Shown piece after piece: positions 31,265 to 37,910 of a DNA stretch of 37,910 nt (positions are counted from its first letter, which is position 1; each line of letters starts with the position of its first letter). The notes beneath the pieces were generated by a model that had not been told where the DNA came from, ran no database searches, and saw only the letters and a program-made list of their open reading frames with translations. The stretch is from an uncultured Microbacterium sp. Lineage in GTDB: Bacteria > Actinomycetota > Actinomycetes > Actinomycetales > Microbacteriaceae. The stretch is from the NCBI RefSeq assembly GCF_943912325.1, contig NZ_CALTTX010000020.1:1-37910 (forward strand). Direction: 5' to 3'. Made by a program: the position numbers and the translations under genes.

Positions 31265-32758
31265 ATGTCACAGACCGACACCTCGCATTCCGTCGCGGGG
31301 GTCACGTACCGCCGCGCCGACGCGCAGTATTTCGACAAGCGCACGTTGAAGCGTTCCGCTGGCGTGTGGGGCCTCTGGGGTCTCGCCGTCGCGGCCGTCA
31401 TCTCGGGCGACTTCTCGGGATGGAACTTCGGAATCGGCTTCGCCGGATTCGGGGGGATGCTGATCGCGTTCGTCGTCCTCGTCGTGATGTACTACGGCCT
31501 GACGTTCTCGATCGGCGAGATGAGCGCCGCGATGCCCCACACGGGCGGCGCCTACTCGTTCGCGCGTTCGGCGCTCGGACCGTGGGGCGGCCTCGCGACG
31601 GGGCTCGCCGAAACCGTCGAGTATGTCGCAACGACCGCCGTCGTCGTCTACTTCTCGGGCTCGTACGCCGACAGCGCGCTGTCGCAGCTGACCGGCGTGA
31701 GCCTGCCGCCGTGGCTGTGGTGGATCATCCTCTACGCCGTCTTCATCGGGCTGAACGCCGCCGGCGCCGCGATCTCGTTCGGCTTCGCGATCGTCGTGTC
31801 GATCATCTCGATCGGGGTCATCGTGCTCTTCGGCATCATGGCTCTCGCCTCGGGGGCCTTCAGCTGGGACGCACTGTGGGACCAGATCCCCGACGCGACG
31901 GCCGCGGGCTCGTCAGCCTTCCTGCCAAACGGCGTGCTGCCGATCCTCTTCGCGCTGCCGTTCGCGATGTGGTTCTTCCTCGGCATCGAAGAGCTGCCGC
32001 TCGCCGCGGAAGAATCCCACAACCCCACGCGCGACATTCCACGGGCGGGACTCTGGGCGCGCGGCACCCTCATCGTCACGGGCCTCATCGTGCTCTTCCT
32101 CAACACGGGAGTGCTCGGGTCGAGCGCGACGGCCGAATCGCTCGAACCGCTGCTCGACGGCTTCACGGCGATCGTGGGTGACCAGGTCGCGGCACTCCTC
32201 GCACTCGCGGCGCTCGTCGGTCTGCTCGCCTCGCTCATGGGCATCATGTTCGCCTACGGCCGCAACATGTACTCGCTTTCGCGCGCGGGCTACTACCCGC
32301 GGTGGCTCTCGTACACCGGCAAGGCCAAGACGCCGTGGGTCGCCCTGACGACCGGCGCGGTGATCGGGTTCCTGGCCCTCGTGATCGTGCAGGCGGCGGG
32401 CGGCGACGCGAGCCCCGCGGGAGCGATCGTGTTGAACATCGCGGTGTGGGGCGCGGTGCTGGCGTACTTCTTGCAGATGGTGTCGTTCATCGTGCTGCGC
32501 AAGAAGCTGCCCGATGTGCACCGCCCCTACGTCAGCCCGTGGGGTCTGTTCGGCGCTTACTCTGCGGCGGCGATCTCGGCCGTGGTCTTCGTCGGGCTGC
32601 TGATCAACCCGGCGTTCCTACCGGCGATCATCGCGATCATCGTCGTCTACGCCGTGATCTTCGCGGGCTTCGCCGTCTACGGACGACACCGGCTGATCCT
32701 CTCCCCCGAAGAGGAATACGCCGTGACGGGAGGAACGAGCGAAGCAGTGGATGCCTGA
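31265..32758 (+). CDS. APC-superfamily permease, probably ethanolamine permease
   Basis: 497 aa, about 12 membrane segments. VISGDFSGWNFGIGFAGFGG, then GEMSAAMPHTGGAYSFARSALGPWGG and LGIEELPLAAEESHNPTRD, follow closely the ethanolamine transporter (EAT) branch of the APC family (usual forms ISGDFAGWNFG, SAAIPTAGG-x-YGFAR, PLAAEE-x-NP-x-RD). It would import ethanolamine for the kinase and phospho-lyase encoded next door; other small amines remain possible. ATG 31265 follows GGGAG. GlnR-like boxes upstream suggest induction when nitrogen is short. Confidence 0.85.
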   Translation: MSQTDTSHSVAGVTYRRADAQYFDKRTLKRSAGVWGLWGLAVAAVISGDFSGWNFGIGFAGFGGMLIAFVVLVVMYYGLTFSIGEMSAAMPHTGGAYSFARSALGPWGGLATGLAETVEYVATTAVVVYFSGSYADSALSQLTGVSLPPWLWWIILYAVFIGLNAAGAAISFGFAIVVSIISIGVIVLFGIMALASGAFSWDALWDQIPDATAAGSSAFLPNGVLPILFALPFAMWFFLGIEELPLAAEESHNPTRDIPRAGLWARGTLIVTGLIVLFLNTGVLGSSATAESLEPLLDGFTAIVGDQVAALLALAALVGLLASLMGIMFAYGRNMYSLSRAGYYPRWLSYTGKAKTPWVALTTGAVIGFLALVIVQAAGGDASPAGAIVLNIAVWGAVLAYFLQMVSFIVLRKKLPDVHRPYVSPWGLFGAYSAAAISAVVFVGLLINPAFLPAIIAIIVVYAVIFAGFAVYGRHRLILSPEEEYAVTGGTSEAVDA

Positions 32759-32782
32759 GCTATCGCGCCCGAACGCGTGAAC

Positions 32783-32811
32783 CCGGGCCCGGGCCTCGAA
32801 CTCGGGCCCGG
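32783..32811. terminator. GC-rich two-way terminator hairpin
   Basis: CCGGGCCCG and CGGGCCCGG form a 9-bp stem around an 11-nt loop, 25 bp after the permease stop and 4 bp before the stop of the convergent SseB-like gene. No T-tract. Confidence 0.55.
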
Positions 32812-32814
32812 ACC

Positions 32815-33216
32815 TCAGGCATCCAATGCAGAAATGAGCTCCGCGGGAGTCGCCTGAATCGGGTGCGGACCCGCGATGTCGATGAACACGGTGCGGATGT
32901 CGTCGCCGTGGGCGCCGAGCAGAGCCCGAAGCGCGGCCGGCGACTGCAGAGCGATGGCGGCCGGGAGGGTCTCGGGCTTGAACGCCGCATCCGAAAACAG
33001 CAGCAGCGCGACATCTCCCGTCGCGGGGTCGCGGTAGGTCCAGATCTCGCCGGAATCGAGCGGGTTGTCGCGCTCGCCCGGTTTCATGAGCGGCACGACG
33101 GTCGGTCCGTGGCGCAGCGCGAAAGCGATCGCCGCCATGTCGCCCGTCTGCAGCGCATCGCTCAGCGCGGTGTTCCGAAACTCGAGATCGGGCTTCTTCT
33201 TGCGCTTCGCGGCCAT
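32815..33216 (-). CDS. SseB-like domain protein
   Basis: 133 aa, soluble. A lysine-rich start (AAKRKKKPDLEFRNTAL) is followed by ALQTGDMAAIAFALRHGPTVVPLM, then IWTYRDPATGDVALLLFSD and VFIDIAGPHPIQATPAELISAL. This order, in which a strand with a TGD turn is followed by a D-x-AGP-HP segment and a terminal helix, resembles the SseB N-terminal domain, whose role in actinobacteria is unknown. TACGCT ends 6 nt before ATG 33216, and GGAG is also present in that gap. It is 19 nt after the next gene upstream, but has its own promoter box. Confidence 0.65.
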   Translation of the reverse strand: MAAKRKKKPDLEFRNTALSDALQTGDMAAIAFALRHGPTVVPLMKPGERDNPLDSGEIWTYRDPATGDVALLLFSDAAFKPETLPAAIALQSPAALRALLGAHGDDIRTVFIDIAGPHPIQATPAELISALDA

Positions 33217-33235
33217 CGCTCCAGCGTATCGGGGC

Positions 33236-33928
33236 CTACCGCAAGAAGAACTGCTTGCTCTCGATCGACCCGAACCCGCCGATCGCGACGTCGAGGTGGT
33301 ACGCCGCCCCTCCCCCGGGCGCCGCGGGCCGCGAACCGCCACACGTCGAGACCGATGACCGCGTGCGATCCCACACGAGAGGCGCCGCGCTGTCGACGAT
33401 CTGCCCCGCGGCGAGCGTGATCGGCATGTCCGACGGATCCTGCTGGCAATCCGTCGAGCGCCACCACACGTCGGAGCCGCTCGTGATCGTGAATTGCTGC
33501 CCCGTCGTGCCGACGTTCATCGTGCACGGCACGCCCGAGGTGTTCGTCAGCCGCAGGCTCAACTGCGGGTTCTCGCCCGCCGCATACTCGGTCTTGTCGG
33601 TTAGCGCCTCGACCCGCACCTCGTCGCTCGTGCACGGAACGACGGCGGAATCCTCGCTCGTCGCCTCGGGAACGGGCAGAGTCGGAGCGACGGATGCCTC
33701 GGGGCCACTGCTCGGCGTCGGGTCACCGCTCGACGCGCTCGGGCTGGTGCTCGCGCCGGGCGCAGCGCCCGCCTCGCCCCACCCCTTCCAGGGCTGCGCG
33801 ACGAGCAACCAGATCACGGCCGCGACGACGACGAGGAGCGCGAGCACGACGACGAGCCGCCGGCGACGGTAGACGGCGGGCGACGGGCGGCGCGACGCGC
33901 GCTGCGGCGAACGACCCGACGGAGACAT
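33236..33928 (-). CDS. Membrane-anchored extracytoplasmic domain protein
   Basis: 230 aa. A short basic cytoplasmic tail, one membrane helix (residues 24-44, LVVVLALLVVVAAVIWLLVA), a Ser/Pro/Ala-rich linker (50-90) and an outer beta-sandwich of about 130 residues (YAAGENPQLSLRLTNTSGVPCTMNVG) with several Cys that could form disulfides. The LTNTSGVPCTMN stretch recalls DUF4232-like domains, but the match is loose. Function unknown. TAGCGT ends 6 nt before ATG 33928, so it is probably leaderless. Confidence 0.7.
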   Translation of the reverse strand: MSPSGRSPQRASRRPSPAVYRRRRLVVVLALLVVVAAVIWLLVAQPWKGWGEAGAAPGASTSPSASSGDPTPSSGPEASVAPTLPVPEATSEDSAVVPCTSDEVRVEALTDKTEYAAGENPQLSLRLTNTSGVPCTMNVGTTGQQFTITSGSDVWWRSTDCQQDPSDMPITLAAGQIVDSAAPLVWDRTRSSVSTCGGSRPAAPGGGAAYHLDVAIGGFGSIESKQFFLR

Positions 33929-34038
33929 GCCTCCACGCTAAGTCGCCGCTCGCCCGAACCGCGCCGCGCCACGCGGCTCGTGCGTCGCGCTCGGCAGACC
34001 CTCAGGCGGCGGGTGCGCCCAGAGCGCGCTGCCGCGCC

Positions 34039-34572
34039 TCACGCGAGGCGCTTGAGCATCCGGGTGTTGCCGAGCGTGTTGGGCTTGACGTGCGCGAGGT
34101 CGAGGAACTCGGCGACACCCTCGTCGCGCGAGCGGATGAGCTGCGCGTACACATCGGCATCCACGACTTGCTCACCGATCGGCGAGAACCCGCGCCGCGT
34201 GAAAAAATCGACTTCGAACGTCAGGCAGAAGAGGCGACTGAGCCCGAGGTCACGCGCCCGCTGCTCGAGCGTCTCGACCACGAGCCGCCCGACGCCGTGG
34301 TGCAGCCACCCGTCGGCGACGATGAGGGTGCGCACCTCACCGAGGTCCTCCCACATGACGTGCAACGCACCGCAGCCGATGATCTCGCCGTCATCCGCTT
34401 CGGCGACGACGAACTCCTGCACGAGCTCGAAGAGGGTCACGAGGTCTTTGCCGAGCAGGATCCGTCGCTGCACGTAGGGCTCGAGCAGCCGCTGGATAGC
34501 GACGATGTCGCTCGTGCGCGCCGCACGCACCGAGAAGGTCCTCGCCGCGGCATCCGGTTCGATCGTGTCCAC
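34039..34572 (-). CDS. argA: Amino-acid N-acetyltransferase (short ArgA type, GNAT)
   Basis: 177 aa GNAT enzyme. VRAARTSDIVAIQRLLEPYV, FVVAEADDGEIIGCGALHVMWEDLGEVRTLIV and LEQRARDLGLSRLFCLTFEVDFFTRRGF match the short N-acetylglutamate synthase seen in actinobacteria, which makes N-acetylglutamate for arginine synthesis. The acetyl-CoA loop reads WLHHGVGRLVVETL, with H-x-x-GVG in place of the usual R-x-x-G-x-G. GTG 34572 is used as start; TAGGCT ends 6 nt before it. The gene symbol is by family resemblance. Confidence 0.8.
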   Translation of the reverse strand: MDTIEPDAAARTFSVRAARTSDIVAIQRLLEPYVQRRILLGKDLVTLFELVQEFVVAEADDGEIIGCGALHVMWEDLGEVRTLIVADGWLHHGVGRLVVETLEQRARDLGLSRLFCLTFEVDFFTRRGFSPIGEQVVDADVYAQLIRSRDEGVAEFLDLAHVKPNTLGNTRMLKRLA

Positions 34573-34592
34573 CGCACCAGCCTAAGACGCGG

Positions 34593-34677
34593 GCACGCCT
34601 CAGCTCGCGGCACGACTCAGCTCACGGCACGCCTCAGCTCACCGCACGACTCAGCTCACGGCACGCCTCAGCTCACG
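34593..34677. repeat. Five tandem 17-bp repeats at the amidase stop codon
   Basis: Unit GCACG-C/A-CTCAGCTC-A/G-C-G/C, copies at 34593, 34610, 34627, 34644 and 34661. The sixth base alternates C, A, C, A, C, giving a 34-bp higher-order unit. The last copy contains the end of the amidase gene with its stop; the others repeat that end through the intergenic gap. Confidence 0.95.
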
Positions 34678-36068
34678 GGCGGCCGCGCCGCAGCCCACGG
34701 CCGGTCACGCTCGAGCTGAGCCGACACCTGCAGCACGTCGGCCTCGGCGCCCGGACGCCCGACGAGCTGCACGCTGAGAGGCAGCCCGTCGCTCGAGAAC
34801 CCCGAGGGGATCGCGGCGGCGGGGTTGCCGAGCACGTTCCAGATCGAGGTGAAACCAGACGCCGGGGTCGCCTTGCGCGACGCCGCCACCGCGCCGAGTC
34901 CGTCGAGCTGGCCGATCGGCACGGCGGGCGTCGGCGTCGTCGGCATGAGCAAGAGGTCGTAGTCCGTGAAGAACGATGCGGCGAACGCCTCTCCCGCCGC
35001 GACGCTCGTCCGCTCCGCCCACGCAACACGACCGCGAAGCGGTCGCGTGAGGCGCAAGAGGCCGCGGGTGCGACGTTCGAGCAGCTCAGGATGCTCTGCG
35101 CGAGATGCCTCATCCGCGACGCCCGCGGCGACCTGCACCGTGAATGCCAGCTCGATCGACGGGAAACGCGGCGTGACTTCGATGACCGTGTGCCCCGCGG
35201 CCCGCAATGCGTCGGCTGTCGCGGCGAGCGCGGCGAGAGTCTCGGCGTCGGCGTGCAGCCCGCGGGCCGGGCCACGCGTGCTGACGGCAATCCGCATGGG
35301 CCGCGGTTCGCGCGCGAGCGCGGATGTCAGGGACTCGGTGAGTGGTTCTGCGCGCCAGGAGTCGGAGGGGAGCGTGCCCGTGATCGCGTCGTAGACGAGC
35401 GCACTGTCGGCCACGGTACGGGTTAGGGGGCCGATGACCCCGAGCGCCCGCCACAGGTTGGTGTTGGGCGCCGACGACGTGCGTCCGCGCTGGCATTTCA
35501 GGCCGTAGAGCCCGCACCACGACGACGGCAGCCGGATCGAACCGCCGCCATCGCCGCCGATCGCCGCCGCGACCATCCCCGAGGCGACGGCCGCCGCCGT
35601 GCCGCCGCTCGATCCCGCGGTCGAGCGCAGCGGGTTCCACGGGTTGCGGGTGTAGCCGTTCGCCGAGGTCTCGGTGTAGGGCCAGATCCCGAACTCGGGC
35701 ATGCGCGTCTTGCCGACGATGACCGCTCCCGCTTCGCGCAGGCGTCGGACGATCTCACCGTCGGCGCTCGCCGGTGTCGTGAAGGCGGCGCCACCGAAAG
35801 CCGTCGGCACACCCGCGACGTCGTTCTCGTCTTTTATCGCAATCGGTACGCCATGCAACGGGCCGCGAGCGTCGGGCGACAGGGCATCGCGAGCCTCCGC
35901 TTCAGCGAGGGCAGCCTCGTCGAGCACGTGGACGAAAGCGTTCAACTGCGGGTCGAGCGCGTGGATACGCGCGAGCGCATGATCGACGAGCTCGCGGCTC
36001 GTGACGGTGCCGTCTTCGATGAGCGCGCGCTGTTCCGTCACGCTGGCGAAGGTCAGATCGGGAGTCAT
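34668..36068 (-). CDS. Amidase-signature family hydrolase
   Basis: 466 aa, full length. The Ser-cisSer-Lys triad is complete: Lys79 in GVPIAIKDEND, Ser153 in RSTAGSSGGTAAAVA and Ser177 in GGDGGGSIRLPS, with the expected 24-residue gap between the serines. It hydrolyses an amide, substrate unknown; the family also includes GatA, but no gatC or gatB is adjacent and the sequence looks like a stand-alone amidase. The start is ATG 36068, with no clear ribosome site. The final codons are part of a 17-bp repeat array. Confidence 0.9.
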   Translation of the reverse strand: MTPDLTFASVTEQRALIEDGTVTSRELVDHALARIHALDPQLNAFVHVLDEAALAEAEARDALSPDARGPLHGVPIAIKDENDVAGVPTAFGGAAFTTPASADGEIVRRLREAGAVIVGKTRMPEFGIWPYTETSANGYTRNPWNPLRSTAGSSGGTAAAVASGMVAAAIGGDGGGSIRLPSSWCGLYGLKCQRGRTSSAPNTNLWRALGVIGPLTRTVADSALVYDAITGTLPSDSWRAEPLTESLTSALAREPRPMRIAVSTRGPARGLHADAETLAALAATADALRAAGHTVIEVTPRFPSIELAFTVQVAAGVADEASRAEHPELLERRTRGLLRLTRPLRGRVAWAERTSVAAGEAFAASFFTDYDLLLMPTTPTPAVPIGQLDGLGAVAASRKATPASGFTSIWNVLGNPAAAIPSGFSSDGLPLSVQLVGRPGAEADVLQVSAQLERDRPWAAARPPVS

Positions 36069-36158
36069 GCGCTCATGTTGCGCCGCGACGATGACACTCG
36101 CGTTTCGCCCGATGAATGGTTAGCGACGAGGGGCGAATGCCGGAGCACCTGCACGACA

Positions 36159-36192
36159 GAGGGGGGCGGATGCCTCAGCATCCGCCCCCCTC
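36159..36192. terminator. clpC terminator hairpin
   Basis: A perfect 15-bp stem, GAGGGGGGCGGATGC and its complement, with loop CTCA, 15 bp after the clpC stop. No T-tract. The stem contains the GGATGC word that is frequent in this genome. Confidence 0.85.
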
Positions 36193-36207
36193 GTCATCGT
36201 TCCGGTG

Positions 36208-37910
<1,703 letters not shown>

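Noticed and set aside
34593..34677. CRISPR-like array
   Set aside because: Head-to-tail 17-bp units with no spacers; a simple tandem repeat.
34668..36068. GatA subunit of the glutamyl-tRNA amidotransferase
   Set aside because: No gatB or gatC nearby and the sequence after the serine triad does not look like GatA.

Overview
The window is a 37.9 kb piece of a GC-rich chromosome with strong G/C third-position bias, F420-type and actinobacterial gene families, sparse Shine-Dalgarno use and many leaderless starts. These features, together with the gene content, suggest a member of the Micrococcales, most likely Microbacteriaceae (Microbacterium-like); genus and species cannot be fixed from the sequence alone. 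Most of it is core catabolic and housekeeping DNA, interrupted by one 3 kb tRNA-associated island.

Layout. 1-6.5 kb: end of an unknown gene, putA (proline to glutamate) with a divergent LysR regulator, a hotdog thioesterase and a GNAT acetyltransferase. 6.5-10.8 kb: an operon etfB-etfA-cytochrome b (leftward) with a divergent MarR regulator; the membrane cytochrome is 5 nt from etfA and is the obvious candidate electron acceptor of ETF. 10.9-15.4 kb: a leftward valine/isobutyrate operon mmsA - acyl-CoA dehydrogenase - mmsB - enoyl-CoA hydratase, with a promoter buried in ATGGAT/ATCCAT palindromes. The dehydrogenase needs ETF, so these two blocks work together. 15.5-19.4 kb: a large secreted, wall-sorted propeller/5'-nucleotidase preceded by a two-unit PHO box. 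19.4-20.3 kb: an LLM-class oxidoreductase.

20.35-23.43 kb: a small integrated island bounded by a 29-bp direct repeat of the 3' end of tRNA-Ser(CGA); the intact tRNA is at the right border and its likely original terminator lies beyond the left border. No integrase is visible. The cargo is a 73-residue HTH protein, a serine beta-lactamase-fold hydrolase and two small leftward genes. Three copies of the same inverted repeat, GTCAA-N6-TTGAC, lie on the promoters of the HTH gene and of the hydrolase gene, suggesting a compact self-contained regulatory circuit; this is the best candidate for an undescribed system here.

23.6-27.7 kb: MFS exporter, radA and a FUSC-family membrane protein, all rightward. 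27.8-32.8 kb: a probable ethanolamine-scavenging locus without ammonia-lyase: APH-type kinase, AGXT2L-type phospho-lyase, GntR/UTRA regulator and an ethanolamine-type APC permease, with paired GlnR-like boxes before the lyase and the permease. 32.8-37.9 kb: a SseB-like protein, a membrane-anchored secreted domain protein, an ArgA-type acetyltransferase, an amidase and the 3' two-thirds of clpC, which runs off the right edge.

Two genome-style traits recur: a TANNNT box ending exactly 6-7 nt before the start codon (leaderless promoters) at about eleven genes, and short tandem duplications of the last bases of genes, stop codon included, just downstream of the stop.
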